This document shows positions 19,929-30,037 of a stretch of DNA of 64,000 bases, one piece after another. The notes below the pieces were generated by a model, which ran no database searches, had not been told where the DNA came from, and saw nothing but the letters and a program-made list of their open reading frames with translations. This DNA is from Ancylothrix sp. D3o. Its GTDB lineage: Bacteria; Cyanobacteriota; Cyanobacteriia; Cyanobacteriales; Oscillatoriaceae. Where the stretch lies: positions 124,001 through 188,000 of the forward strand of contig NZ_JAMXEX010000002.1 in the NCBI RefSeq assembly GCF_025370775.1. The letters run 5' to 3'. The position numbers were made by a program, and so were the translations under genes. How positions within the stretch are numbered: position 1 is the first letter of the stretch; each line of letters starts with the position of its first letter.

Positions 19929-19960
19929 ACAACCACCACAGATGAACACAAATAAACATC
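19929..19960. repeat. Dispersed ACAACCACCACAGATGAACACA-type repeat
   Basis: An intergenic stretch of AGATGAACACA/AATAAACATC units related to the GCAGATGGACGCAGAT family at 1983 and 39845. ACAACCA (19929-19935) pairs with TGGTTGT (about 19984-19990), so the whole gap can fold. Confidence 0.4.
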
Positions 19961-20041
19961 AATGCACGGGATGCACTAAGGGATGGTTGTGCGGGTAGCG
20001 CATAGCTTTTGTCCTTCTCCATAATTAATCCTGAATCGTTT

Positions 20042-21088
20042 ATGATGCGACCCGTTAATAAGTTACCCAAGTGGGTTTTATGGATTTTGGCGTTTCCTTT
20101 GGCCGTTCTCTACGGCTGGCTTTTATTGTTAATTTTTAATTATTTACAACCGCTTTTAAATATTTTTGTAGCTTCGATTTTGCTTTCTTTTGTCCTCGAT
20201 TATCCGGTTAATTTTCTTCAGCAAAAAGGTGTAATTCGCCAAAATGCGGTGACTTTAGTTTTTTTGATTACTTTATTAATCTTGCTGGCTTTAGCTATTA
20301 CTCTGGTTCCGATTATTTGGCAACAACTTAATGAGTTTGCTAAACGTCTTCCGTTTTGGATAGATTCTGGAAGTTTTCAAATTCAAGATTTCAACCGCTG
20401 GGCCTTGGATCGCAATCTTCCTATTGATTTAAGTGGGTTGGCAATTCAACTCACAAACAGTCTGTCGGAACAATTGCAAACTTTAACAGGTAAAATGCTT
20501 GGTTTTGCTATTGATACGATTGGCAGTATTTTTAATATATTTTTAGCGGCGGTTTTAACGTTTTATCTGTTGTTACATGGTCAACGAGTGTGGGATGGAA
20601 TGTTTCAATGGTTCCCTTCGGATGTGGGGCCGGTTGTGCGCCGGTCTTTGCGGCAAAATTTTCATAATTATTTTATTGGTCAAATTTCTCTTGCTGCTAT
20701 TAGTGGTGTGGCAATGACTTTGGCTTTTTTGGCTTTACAAGTGCCTTTGGCTTTGTTATTTGGTTTTGGTTTGGGTTTAATGGCTTTATTTCCTCTTCTC
20801 ACCGGCATTGGTATTGCGTTGGTGAGTTTTTTGCTGGCTTTACAAAATTTTTGGTTAGGAATAAAAGTTTTATTTGTGGCGATGTTGATTGATCAAATTA
20901 ATGCTAATTTTATTGCGCCTCGCGTTTTAGGCGGTTTCACCGGCCTCAATCCTGTCTGGATTATTATTTCTTTATTGTTGGGGGCAAAACTCGGCGGTGT
21001 TTTAGGTTTATTAATTGCTGTTCCCCTGGCTAGTTTTATTAAAAGTACGGCGGAAATGTTCAGAACTAAAGGCGTAATTAGTGATTAG
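20042..21088 (+). CDS. AI-2E family (PerM/TqsA-like) transporter
   Basis: A 348-residue polytopic membrane protein of the AI-2 exporter-like superfamily, which also includes Na+/H+ antiporters and TqsA. About eight hydrophobic segments are visible: a pair at the N-terminus (residues about 10-55), one near 60-85, a soluble loop (about 90-140), and a C-terminal bundle with FYLLLHG, LLFGFGLGLMALFPLLTGIG and GLNPVWIIISLLLGAKLGGVLG, the family signature. The ATG at 20042 (or the next codon) is preferred to a TTG 33 bp upstream. The substrate is unknown. It is convergent with the Omp85 gene. Confidence 0.9.
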   Translation: MMRPVNKLPKWVLWILAFPLAVLYGWLLLLIFNYLQPLLNIFVASILLSFVLDYPVNFLQQKGVIRQNAVTLVFLITLLILLALAITLVPIIWQQLNEFAKRLPFWIDSGSFQIQDFNRWALDRNLPIDLSGLAIQLTNSLSEQLQTLTGKMLGFAIDTIGSIFNIFLAAVLTFYLLLHGQRVWDGMFQWFPSDVGPVVRRSLRQNFHNYFIGQISLAAISGVAMTLAFLALQVPLALLFGFGLGLMALFPLLTGIGIALVSFLLALQNFWLGIKVLFVAMLIDQINANFIAPRVLGGFTGLNPVWIIISLLLGAKLGGVLGLLIAVPLASFIKSTAEMFRTKGVISD

Positions 21089-21101
21089 TCAGGTGCCATT
21101 T

Positions 21102-21150
21102 ATCAATGATCATTTGTCATTTCTTGCTGTGTTGAAAAATGACCATTGAT
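21102..21150. terminator. Hairpin between convergent AI-2E and Omp85 genes
   Basis: ATCAATGATCATTT (21102-21115) pairs with AAATGACCATTGAT (21137-21150) with one wobble. Position between two gene ends suggests a bidirectional terminator, but the T-run is poor. The arms resemble the GTCATTT repeat family, so it may be a repeat remnant. Confidence 0.45.
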
Positions 21151-21154
21151 TTAT

Positions 21155-22696
21155 TTAAAACTTGTGGCCGGTGGTAATTTCAAAGCGAATATCTCCTTGA
21201 TCATTGATGCCTAAATCGCCACGAATTAAACCTACAGGAGATTTGACTCTTACACCAATACCATAGCCGAAACCAGTGCCCGGTTTATCGCGTACCGGCC
21301 CTGGTTCTCCTACAATGCTATCTCCTGAATTAAAATCTGTACCAAAATCTGCAAACACTACCCCCGCCACCGGCCTAATAATTGGAAAGCGATATTCCAC
21401 ACTTCCTAACAGAAAACTGCGACCGCTGGCAAGTTCTGCGCCTGCATATCCTCGCACCGAATTTAATCCACCAAGATTAAACGTTTCGGCAGGAATTACA
21501 TCACCTATGATTGTGCCGGCTTGAACGTTAAATGCCAAAACTTCGGCTAATTCTGGGTCTTTTTCTAGGTCAATTTTTCCTAAACCGAGCCAATTTATCG
21601 GCAGATATTGAATATAATTTGCTCTTAAACGGTTCATAAAAACTTCTCCTAAGCCCACTGGAATCGATTGCTCGGTACTGAAACTGAGCAAGGAGCCTTG
21701 AAAAGCATTTGAGGGGCGATTGCGTTGATCTAGGGCCATTCCAAAAGAAACGGTGAATAAGTCATCAATGCCGGTGTTACTAAGGCTAACAGGATTGCCA
21801 AATTTATCGATATTTTGAACTCGCCAATCTTGATCACGGATGCTAATTCGGGTGTAATTTAAAGCGAGTTGACTATTCCAATCGCCAATGTTATGTAGTA
21901 ATCCTAAACTACCTCCAAATCTGCCTTCTCTCATGTCATCGCCGTTTGGTAAATCGATATCTTCATTGAAAGTCTCGGAAAAGTTTCGGCTGCGGAATAT
22001 TTGGGCACTATAACCGAAACGGTTGGGTTGAAACCGGCGATAGGGACTAATAAAACCGGCCCGATATTGAAAGTCTTTACCGCTGATTTGGGTGTTGATT
22101 CGTAGCTGATCGTTTAGTCCGTTGAGGTTGGTGTGCCGGTAGCCAATTTGACCATATAAACCGATATCGCCGCTATTTCCGCCGCCAAAGGTAAAGTTAC
22201 CATACCGGCGTTCTTCAATGTTGTAGGTGATGGTGACACCGGCAGCATCTTGGCTAAAAGAAACGTCTACTTTGTTAAAAAGATCAAGCCGCTGTAGTCG
22301 CCAGATATCTTGTTCCATTAAGTCGGGGTTAAACAATTGACCGGCTTTTAGTTTTAATTCTCCTTCGATAAATTCTTTGCGGGTTTTTCCCTCAATTTGT
22401 TGATTGTTTTCGTCTATTGTTTCGCCTTCTGAGTTGACAAATTGGATCTGAATTTCTTTGATAATTGTGCCGGTGAAGTTTTGAGAGAAAATAGGGTTTG
22501 AAATGACAAAATGGGGGTTAATATTTGTGTCGGGTTCAATACTTTTTAGGGGGTTTTGTTGTAAATCTGCGGCTTTGTGGGAAATTTCGCCGTTGAGTGG
22601 GGGTGGGGTGTGGGCTGTGGCGGTGGATGTTAAATTGGCACTGGCGAGGGTGCTCAGGCTGAAAAGAATGGCCGGTTGAATGGGGTTAAGACGCAT
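21155..22696 (-). CDS. Omp85/BamA-family outer membrane protein with one visible POTRA domain
   Basis: A 513-residue outer membrane beta-barrel protein. A signal-like N-terminus (MRLNPIQPAILFSLSTLASA) and a roughly 50-residue linker are followed by one POTRA-like domain (about 85-165: IKEIQIQFVN...FNKVDVSF...ITYNIEE). The rest is a 16-strand-type barrel with the diagnostic LNSVRGY loop motif (about residue 412) and a terminal Phe. Full cyanobacterial Omp85 (BamA/Toc75-like) has about three POTRA domains and is longer, so this is a short paralogue. Possible roles are outer membrane protein insertion, secretion like TamA/FhaC, or solute passage. It is monocistronic as far as seen. Confidence 0.9.
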   Translation of the reverse strand: MRLNPIQPAILFSLSTLASANLTSTATAHTPPPLNGEISHKAADLQQNPLKSIEPDTNINPHFVISNPIFSQNFTGTIIKEIQIQFVNSEGETIDENNQQIEGKTRKEFIEGELKLKAGQLFNPDLMEQDIWRLQRLDLFNKVDVSFSQDAAGVTITYNIEERRYGNFTFGGGNSGDIGLYGQIGYRHTNLNGLNDQLRINTQISGKDFQYRAGFISPYRRFQPNRFGYSAQIFRSRNFSETFNEDIDLPNGDDMREGRFGGSLGLLHNIGDWNSQLALNYTRISIRDQDWRVQNIDKFGNPVSLSNTGIDDLFTVSFGMALDQRNRPSNAFQGSLLSFSTEQSIPVGLGEVFMNRLRANYIQYLPINWLGLGKIDLEKDPELAEVLAFNVQAGTIIGDVIPAETFNLGGLNSVRGYAGAELASGRSFLLGSVEYRFPIIRPVAGVVFADFGTDFNSGDSIVGEPGPVRDKPGTGFGYGIGVRVKSPVGLIRGDLGINDQGDIRFEITTGHKF

Positions 22697-22815
22697 GGTT
22701 GAGGTGATGGGGTTTTTCTGCTGCTTCCTCAGAAAAGCATAAAAAATCAGAGCAGAAAAGCTCTGAGGAAAGAAGCATATTTTAAGTTTTTTTGCAAGGT
22801 CTTAACTGCAACAAA

Positions 22816-23016
22816 CTACAGGGGCGTGCGAGAAACAAATTTCTCAAAATCTGCCTGGGTTTGCTGTAAAAGCTTTTCTCGGCTGTCTGTGGCGTGGGTA
22901 AGCGCGGGTAATAGATTCCGTGCTTGTAACGTCATGTGTAGCTGAAGGTGGGCCACATACTCACCGATATTTTCACGAGTTAAATCATTGGATTGTTGAA
23001 GCAGATGCGGATTCAA
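22816..23016 (-). CDS. Small protein of unknown function, 66 residues, TTG start
   Basis: I do not recognise the family. The product is helical and soluble (LLQQSNDLTRENIGEYVAHL...DSREKLLQQTQADFEKFVSRTPL). The start is TTG at 23016; GAGGGAG lies six bases upstream on the minus strand, a strong and well-spaced ribosome site that argues for a real gene. There is no rival ATG. It lies 119 bp upstream of the Omp85 gene on the same strand. Composition is not of the Arg/His/Pro kind seen in chance frames here. Confidence 0.6.
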   Translation of the reverse strand: MNPHLLQQSNDLTRENIGEYVAHLQLHMTLQARNLLPALTHATDSREKLLQQTQADFEKFVSRTPL

Positions 23017-24271
<1,255 letters not shown>

Positions 24272-24306
24272 GGCTTTTTTGCCGGTTTATGTAGGGCCGG
24301 CATCCC

Positions 24307-24367
24307 AGTGGCGCAGGCGTCCCGCCTGCGCTTGTAGGGTAATCGCAGGCGGGACGCCTGCGCCACT
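24307..24367. repeat. Perfect 24-bp inverted repeat with nested hairpins (dispersed repeat element)
   Basis: The left arm (24307-24330) and right arm (24344-24367) are exact reverse complements, separated by 13 bases. Each arm itself holds a GCAGGCG/CGCCTGC hairpin. A direct repeat CCACTCTTGAT follows (24363 and again about 17 bp later). There is no T-run. The form suggests a miniature mobile or REP-like element rather than a simple fabG terminator. Confidence 0.8.
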
Positions 24368-24463
24368 CTTGATATCCCGCCACTCTTGATAGCGTCACAC
24401 ACTATTTATTTAACCGGCAAAGTTGATTCACAATCAAAACAACACTCTACACAGGACGCAAAA

Positions 24464-25231
24464 ATGTATAATTTTGCCGGTTTTAGCGTTGTTTTTGGCA
24501 TTTTAATTTTGCTAGTTTACGCCATTCTGCAATGGTTACACATTCCTGCTGGAAACTTCTTAGATTGGGTAATTGGGGCTGCTACTTTTGAATGGTTATT
24601 ACTCATCGTTACGGTTCCTTGGAATATTCACTTTGAATCTAAATCAGTTTTAGCAGAGGCCGCAGAATCAAGGGAAAAAAATATTCCTGTTGACGAGAAC
24701 CAAATTAGCTACGTTAAAACTTTAGCTAATCGTTCATTTTTGGTAGCTATCGCGCTTCACCTTTTGTCAGCTATTGCGCTTTACACCCTAGCTTTAACAG
24801 GGATAAGCACAGTTGGCTATATCAGTTCTGCTGCTGCTTTGCTATTAACTATTCTACGCCCAGCAATACGGGCTTACAAATATTTAGCGATGCGTTTAAC
24901 GATGATTCGTAGCCAGTTTTTATATCCCCGCGAAGATATTGTGGAACTCCGCAGCCGGTTTAACGAACTGGAATTAAAAGTTACACAAATAGAGGAAAAG
25001 TTAAATCCCGAATATCCCACATCTTGGGTAGCATCCCAACAGCGCCAGTGGGAAGCAACACAAACTGAATTAAGCCGTTTAGCGGCTGCCCTAGAAAACC
25101 ACAGATCCACGAATCAAGCCGAACATATCCAGTTAGCAAGAGAAGCACAAAATGCCATTGCTCAACTCAGCACAGACGGGCAATTTTTAAACCACGCCCG
25201 CGAAATTATTCGGTTTTTTAAAGAAGCTTAA
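24464..25231 (+). CDS. Membrane protein with C-terminal coiled coil, unknown function
   Basis: I do not recognise the family. The 255-residue product has four hydrophobic segments (about residues 5-25, 33-55, 90-110 and 118-140) and then a cytoplasmic-type helical region from about 160 with coiled-coil heptads (RSRFNELELKVTQIEEKL; later AREAQNAIAQL). ATG 24464 is chosen because ACAGGA lies seven bases upstream; a more upstream start would read into the inverted repeat. A clear terminator follows. Confidence 0.7.
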   Translation: MYNFAGFSVVFGILILLVYAILQWLHIPAGNFLDWVIGAATFEWLLLIVTVPWNIHFESKSVLAEAAESREKNIPVDENQISYVKTLANRSFLVAIALHLLSAIALYTLALTGISTVGYISSAAALLLTILRPAIRAYKYLAMRLTMIRSQFLYPREDIVELRSRFNELELKVTQIEEKLNPEYPTSWVASQQRQWEATQTELSRLAAALENHRSTNQAEHIQLAREAQNAIAQLSTDGQFLNHAREIIRFFKEA

Positions 25232-25241
25232 TTTTTGCTGC

Positions 25242-25276
25242 AAAAACCCGGTAAATTTTGCCCTCACCGGGTTTTT
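25242..25276 (+). terminator. Rho-independent terminator
   Basis: AAAAACCCGGT (25242-25252) pairs perfectly with ACCGGGTTTTT (25266-25276). It follows the 24464-25231 gene by ten bases and belongs to the same AAACCCGG-type terminator family as the one at 12922. Confidence 0.88.
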
Positions 25277-25356
25277 AGAAGCTTTCTGTACTTCTGGCTA
25301 TAATCAGCGAGTATTGGTAATAAATGCTTGTGTAACCTTCAAAAGTGGTTCATCTA

Positions 25357-25458
25357 ATACCAATTCTTTAAAATAGAGCAACAGATTTAAAACCTCAAAT
25401 CCAGACTTCATCTGAATTTTAAATTTTGAATTTTAAATTTTGAATTTTGAATTGGTAT
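25357..25458. repeat. Inverted-repeat-bounded AT-rich element with AATTTTGAATTTT units
   Basis: ATACCAATTC (25357-25366) and GAATTGGTAT (25449-25458) are exact inverted ends. Inside the right part are several near-tandem AATTTTAAATTTTGAATTTT units. No ORF lies inside. The shape is that of a non-autonomous miniature element, here about 100 bp long. Confidence 0.65.
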
Positions 25459-25661
25459 AAAACATTTATCGCCCCTAAAATGGCTTTTCTAGGTTAGAGT
25501 TTTATACCTTTCTATTATATTAGATCCTGTAAAATAACTGAAATTTGGTAATTTCTTAACCAGTTTCCATCAAAAGCAGCCTGTTAAGCAAAGTAGACAG
25601 GCGAGTATGAGAAAAAGAGGCTTTGATTTTATTTGATAAATTGAGATTATCCCTTTTCTTC

Positions 25662-26246
25662 TTAAATTTCGTAATGCCAAATTGTCGGGGTTTCCGAGAC
25701 AATAATCACGCTGCGAGACTCCCGGCAAATTAAACCTTCTTTTTCAAAATTATTGAGCATTCTTGTTACAGTAACACGATTTGAGCCAATCATTTCTGCC
25801 AGTTCTTGATGTGTTAACCGCAGGTCAATTAATTGGCCTTCGGCAACGGCGCGGCCAAATCTTTTAGATAGCCATGTTAATAATTTGATTAAGGCTATAT
25901 CCATTGGTTTGCATTGCCGCATTTCTAAAAATTCTTCTAAACGCTGGTTATGCTCAATTAAGGCTGAAATAATTTTTTCCCACTGCGAAGCCGGCAAAAG
26001 AATTGCCTCCACCGGCGTCACGCATTCTATCGTATAGGGATCTGCTTTTGATAGCGGTTTACCTACAATATCTCCGCTGCCCCATAATCCCAGCGGAATA
26101 ACGTTTCCCTCTTCACTCCAAGTAAAAGTCCTCAGCACTCCTGATTTAATTTGCCAAAGTTCATTTGACCTTAATGGTAATAAAGATCGGCGATGAAATT
26201 TAAACTCTGTCTCGGTTGCCGGTTGACTATTTAAAAGCGTGTACAT
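25662..26246 (-). CDS. Crp/Fnr-family transcriptional regulator
   Basis: A 194-residue regulator with a reduced N-terminal cyclic-nucleotide-binding-like beta barrel (about 20-95: LWQIKSGVLRTFTWSEEGNVIPLGLWGSGDIVG) and a C-terminal winged helix with LTHQELAEMIGSNRVTVTRMLNNFEKEGLI (about 146-175), the Crp recognition helix region. The phosphate-binding cassette expected in cAMP receptors (GE...RSA) is not seen; the corresponding loop reads GSGDIVGKPLSKADP, so cAMP binding is doubtful. It is about 25 residues shorter than typical Crp. Target genes are unknown. It is divergent from cysK with a 400-bp shared region. Confidence 0.9.
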   Translation of the reverse strand: MYTLLNSQPATETEFKFHRRSLLPLRSNELWQIKSGVLRTFTWSEEGNVIPLGLWGSGDIVGKPLSKADPYTIECVTPVEAILLPASQWEKIISALIEHNQRLEEFLEMRQCKPMDIALIKLLTWLSKRFGRAVAEGQLIDLRLTHQELAEMIGSNRVTVTRMLNNFEKEGLICRESRSVIIVSETPTIWHYEI

Positions 26247-26353
26247 TTGAGCAATTCTCCCAATTATTTAAACATTTTTAGAGAATGTTTTTCTTCGCTG
26301 TTTTTGCCACAAAATGCCTAGACAGATCAGAGAAATCGCTTTTTTGGCTTAAA

Positions 26354-26461
26354 CTACGGTTTCTCGGTAGAGATAGGGGATTAAGGGCAATGACAAGAAG
26401 TATGTCACACCGAGACAGTCAACGTCAAGCAAAAACCTTAAACTCTATCGAAGAACCGTAG
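26354..26461. repeat. Imperfect inverted repeat in the crp-like/cysK promoter region
   Basis: The 19-bp arm at 26354-26372 (CTACGGTTTCTCGGTAGAG) matches the reverse complement of 26443-26461 at 16 of 19 positions, with about 70 bp between. It may be an operator pair, a structured transcript or a small element. The remainder of 26247-26653 shows no gene. Confidence 0.45.
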
Positions 26462-26653
26462 TATCATAAAAATAAGGTTGATTGCCGCCGGCTTGCCAAT
26501 CGTGGGGCCAGAGCCTTATGAACGCCGATAGGTAACAAGATTTGTGTCAAAAGCGAAACGACTGCCTGCATTTGACCACAATGTAATCAAGATGGTTAAT
26601 AGTTAATGGCTACTAACCTAAGCAAAACACAAAACAAATTCCCCAAAACTGTT

Positions 26654-27613
26654 ATGCGGATAGCTCGTGATATTTCGGAATTAATTGGCCGCACGCCTTT
26701 GGTACAGCTTAATCGCATCCCTCAAGCAGAAGGATGTGTGGCGAGAATTGTTGTCAAACTTGAAGGCATGAACCCAGCGGCGTCGGTAAAAGATCGCATC
26801 GGTGCAAGCATGATTTCTGCCGCAGAAGAAGCGGGTAAAATTGCCCCAGGTAAAACAGTTTTAGTCGAGCCCACATCAGGAAACACCGGCATTGCCTTGG
26901 CGATGGTAGCCGCAGCCAAAGGCTATCAACTTATTTTAACCATGCCTGAAACGATGAGTTCTGAACGGCGAGCTATGCTCAAAGCCTATGGCGCGAGAGT
27001 TGAACTCACCCCCGGCACCGAGGGGATGCGTGGCGCTATTGCGCGTGCAGAGCAAATTGTGGCAAACACTCCCAATGCTTATATGTTGCAACAATTCCGC
27101 AACCCTGCTAACCCAAAAGTTCACCGCGAAACTACGGCTGAGGAAATTTGGGCAGATACAGATGGCGAAGTTGATATTTTAATTGCAGGAGTTGGCACCG
27201 GCGGTACAATTAGCGGTGTTGCAGAAGTGATAAAGGCAAGAAAACCGAGTTTTCAAGTGATTGCCGTTGAACCGCAAAAAAGTGCGGTGCTGTCTGGCGG
27301 GTATCCGGGGGCCCATAAAATTCAGGGAATTGGAGCCGGTTTTGTGCCGGAAGTCTTGCACGTTGATTTAATTGATGAAGTGATTGCAGTCAGCGATGAA
27401 GATGCAATGGCCTATGGCCGACGTTTGGCCCGCGAAGAAGGTTTGCTGTCGGGAATTTCTTCGGGTGCCGCCCTTGCAGCAGCAATTAAAGTCGGTCAAC
27501 GTCCAGAAAATCGCGGTCGTTTAATTGTGATGGTGCAGCCGAGTTTTGGCGAACGCTATCTGAGCACGCCGATGTTTCAAGATTTAGAAGCGCTTGAGGC
27601 GGCTATTCATTAA
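26654..27613 (+). CDS. cysK: Cysteine synthase A (O-acetylserine sulfhydrylase)
   Basis: A PLP enzyme making L-cysteine from O-acetylserine and sulfide. The 319-residue form starts [20 protein letters not shown], the family N-terminus. The PLP lysine is in [11 protein letters not shown], the substrate loop is [12 protein letters not shown], the PLP phosphate loop is [10 protein letters not shown], and the C-terminal Ser/Gly motif is [11 protein letters not shown]. An ATG at 26606 would add 16 residues encoded partly by a TTAATAGTTAATGG-type repeat; neither start has a clear ribosome site. Sulfur metabolism is also served by the downstream msrA. A terminator follows. Confidence 0.95.
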   Translation: MRIARDISELIGRTPLVQLNRIPQAEGCVARIVVKLEGMNPAASVKDRIGASMISAAEEAGKIAPGKTVLVEPTSGNTGIALAMVAAAKGYQLILTMPETMSSERRAMLKAYGARVELTPGTEGMRGAIARAEQIVANTPNAYMLQQFRNPANPKVHRETTAEEIWADTDGEVDILIAGVGTGGTISGVAEVIKARKPSFQVIAVEPQKSAVLSGGYPGAHKIQGIGAGFVPEVLHVDLIDEVIAVSDEDAMAYGRRLAREEGLLSGISSGAALAAAIKVGQRPENRGRLIVMVQPSFGERYLSTPMFQDLEALEAAIH

Positions 27614-27633
27614 ACCGGCCTTTTCTATGGCCT

Positions 27634-27668
27634 AAAAAACCGGCTTTCCAAAGAAACCCGGTTTTTTT
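27634..27668 (+). terminator. Rho-independent terminator of cysK
   Basis: AAAAAACCGG (27634-27643) pairs with CCGGTTTTTT (27658-27667) across a 14-nt loop and ends in a T-run. It lies 21 bp after the cysK stop codon. Confidence 0.85.
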
Positions 27669-27794
27669 ATATTTCCCTCGCTTCTGTGTCTGAGCTTGCT
27701 TTGCTGTGTAGGCCGGTGTTTGCGGCATTTTTTGGAATTAAATGTTATATTAAGAAATGTAAAAGCAGATCACAAAAAATTAGAGTTACAACAA

Positions 27795-28448
27795 ATGGTG
27801 TTATTTGGATTTGGCAAAAAAGCGAGTATGCCCAAACAGTCTGAGGCGTTACCCGGACGAACCGAAGAAATACCGGTGCCGGGGCAACATTTTGTTAACG
27901 GCAATCCCCTTAAACCGCCTTATCCTGATGGTTTAGAAATTGCGATGTTTGGGTTAGGTTGTTTTTGGGGTGCAGAGCGGAAATTTTGGCAGCAAAAGGG
28001 CGTATTTTCTACCTCTGTGGGCTATGCTGCCGGTTATACGCCCAACCCAACTTATCAAGAAGTTTGCAGCGGCATGACCGGCCATAATGAAGTAGTCCGC
28101 GTGGTATTTGATCCGAAAGTAATTAGTTACGAAGACTTGCTAAAAGTTTTCTGGGAAAGCCACAATCCTACTCAAGGAATGCGGCAAGGAAATGATGTAG
28201 GAACGCAGTATCGTTCGGGAATTTATGTTTATTCAGAAGCTCAGAAAAAGTTAGCCGAAGCTTCACGGGATGCCTATCAAAAAGCCCTGAAAGATGCTCG
28301 TTATGGGGAAATTACGACCGAGATTATTGATGCCCCAGAGTTTTATTTCGCGGAAGCTTATCACCAGCAATATCTGGCAAAAAATCCAAATGGATATTGC
28401 GGTTTAGGCGGCACAAAAGTTTGTTATTCTGCAACTGCTCAAGCTTAA
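27795..28448 (+). CDS. msrA: Peptide methionine sulfoxide reductase MsrA
   Basis: MsrA reduces the S-epimer of methionine sulfoxide in oxidised proteins using thioredoxin. The 217-residue product has the catalytic motif [11 protein letters not shown] (about 57-67) with the reactive Cys, then [54 protein letters not shown], and a C-terminal [21 protein letters not shown] with resolving Cys residues. ATG 27795 is chosen because the upstream 33 codons (open to 27696) are Cys/Leu-rich and lack family similarity. The N-terminal [10 protein letters not shown] tail is common in cyanobacterial MsrA. Confidence 0.95.
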   Translation: MVLFGFGKKASMPKQSEALPGRTEEIPVPGQHFVNGNPLKPPYPDGLEIAMFGLGCFWGAERKFWQQKGVFSTSVGYAAGYTPNPTYQEVCSGMTGHNEVVRVVFDPKVISYEDLLKVFWESHNPTQGMRQGNDVGTQYRSGIYVYSEAQKKLAEASRDAYQKALKDARYGEITTEIIDAPEFYFAEAYHQQYLAKNPNGYCGLGGTKVCYSATAQA

Positions 28449-28455
28449 TTCTAAC

Positions 28456-28482
28456 TCGTACCTGGGTTTTACCTGGGTACGA
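28456..28482. terminator. Hairpin after msrA
   Basis: TCGTACC (28456-28462) pairs with GGTACGA (28476-28482), eight bases after the msrA stop. There is no T-run, so termination is uncertain. The rest of the gap to 28738 is AT-rich with no gene seen. Confidence 0.45.
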
Positions 28483-28738
28483 AATTGAAGAATCTCTACC
28501 TTTTGTTGGTTCGGGAGACAGAAAGAGAGAGGTAAAAAAGAAAACGCAAAATTTATTAACCAAATTTTCAATATTTATCTAAATTATTATCGGTTTGCTG
28601 AACAGCGAAAAAATGGCAAAATTATAAATAAAAGACTTTAAAAAATAAACCGGCACTTCTGGCAAAGCTAGAACTAAAAGAGGGTTGCTGAAAGTGGGAA
28701 AAGTTAAAAAGACGGCCAAACTTTAATTTTTATGGCTT

Positions 28739-30037
28739 TTATTCCTCTTTAAAATGGTTGATAGGAAGGTAAACATTAACCGTTGTCCCATGATTTTCTT
28801 CGCTAATAATTGTCAGAGTTCCGCCGTGATTTTCTATTACCCATTTGGCAATAGGGAGACCCAAACCAGATCCCGGACTACCGGGAATTAAATTTGCATT
28901 GCTGGCCCGGTAAAAGCTGTCAAAAACTTTTTCTTGGTCGAGTTTAGGAATGCCTATTCCTTGGTCTTGAAAAGTTATAGTTACAGCATCTTCACAACTA
29001 CTTATTTCCAAAACAATAGCCCCTCCGTCCGGCGAGTATCTGATAGCATTATTCAAAAGGTGAGCCAAGGCTTTTTTAAGTAAATTCGGGTCAGCCCAGA
29101 TTTTTTCAACGCAAGCATTGTCATTTAAAAAAATAAGCTGGTGGTTGCTATTGTCTCCTAGCTTAGAGCTTTTTAACAACTTTTCGCACATTGCAGTTAA
29201 ATTCAGGGGAGCCGGTTCTATTTTAAAGGCTTTAGCGTTAATTTTCGCCAAAGTTAAAACATCTTCTAACAGTGTTTCAAAACGGGAAATTCCATCACTA
29301 ATTTTATCAAAATATTGACCATAATCATTTATGTTCAGTCGAGAAAGCTTCCGATGGAGTAAATCGCTAGTCGTAGAAATAACCATTAAAGGAGTGCGGA
29401 ATTGGTGAGAAATAGTGTTCAGCAATTGCGATTTTAGCTCACTTAAAGATTTCTCGTTTTCGAGAGATTTTTTTAACTGAAGTTGAAGATTTATTAATTG
29501 TTGATTTTGCTCTTGGAGTTCCGTAGTGCGCTCCAGAACAAGCGCTTCAAGTTGTTGATTTAAAGTTTTTAATTTAGTTTCGGCAGCTTGACGGTGAAAA
29601 ATTTCCGTTTGCAATTGCTGGTTTTGTTGCTGTAGCTGTATTTGCAAGCGGCTAATTTTCAGTTGATTTTCTACACGAGCCAGCACTTCCGCTAGTTTCC
29701 AAGGTTTTGTAATATAGTCAACTCCGCCAGAGGCAAAAGCTCGGACTTTATCAAAAGTTTCATCACTGCCACTTAAAAAAATAACAGGAATCTCCCGCGT
29801 AGACTCCTCAAATTTGAGCCGCTGACATACTTCATAGCCATCCATCACGGGCATCATCAAATCGAGCAAAATTAAATCTAATTGGTTGAGGGTGGCTATA
29901 TCCAAAGCAGCATTGCCATCATTAGCCTGGTAAACTTTATAGCCTTTTTCCATCAGCACCGTCGTTAAAAGCCAGACAATTTCTGGCTCGTCATCGACAA
30001 TTAAAATGTTTGCCAGATCATCCTTTTCTTCAAACAT
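28739..30037 (-). CDS. Response regulator-histidine kinase fusion (REC-coiled coil-HisKA-HATPase)
   Basis: A 432-residue soluble two-component protein. An N-terminal receiver domain (about 10-125) has the acidic pair DDE, the phosphoacceptor Asp in LILLDLMMPVMDG and the KPW lysine. A Gln-rich coiled coil (about 130-200) follows. The HisKA box is LLNTISHQFRTPLM with the phospho-His. The HATPase has the N box LLNNAIRYSPDGG, DQGIGIP and GSGLGLPIAKWVI. REC-first hybrids of this type are common in cyanobacteria and usually receive a signal from another kinase. It is divergent from a second kinase gene at 30409, which may be its partner. Confidence 0.93.
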   Translation of the reverse strand: MFEEKDDLANILIVDDEPEIVWLLTTVLMEKGYKVYQANDGNAALDIATLNQLDLILLDLMMPVMDGYEVCQRLKFEESTREIPVIFLSGSDETFDKVRAFASGGVDYITKPWKLAEVLARVENQLKISRLQIQLQQQNQQLQTEIFHRQAAETKLKTLNQQLEALVLERTTELQEQNQQLINLQLQLKKSLENEKSLSELKSQLLNTISHQFRTPLMVISTTSDLLHRKLSRLNINDYGQYFDKISDGISRFETLLEDVLTLAKINAKAFKIEPAPLNLTAMCEKLLKSSKLGDNSNHQLIFLNDNACVEKIWADPNLLKKALAHLLNNAIRYSPDGGAIVLEISSCEDAVTITFQDQGIGIPKLDQEKVFDSFYRASNANLIPGSPGSGLGLPIAKWVIENHGGTLTIISEENHGTTVNVYLPINHFKEE

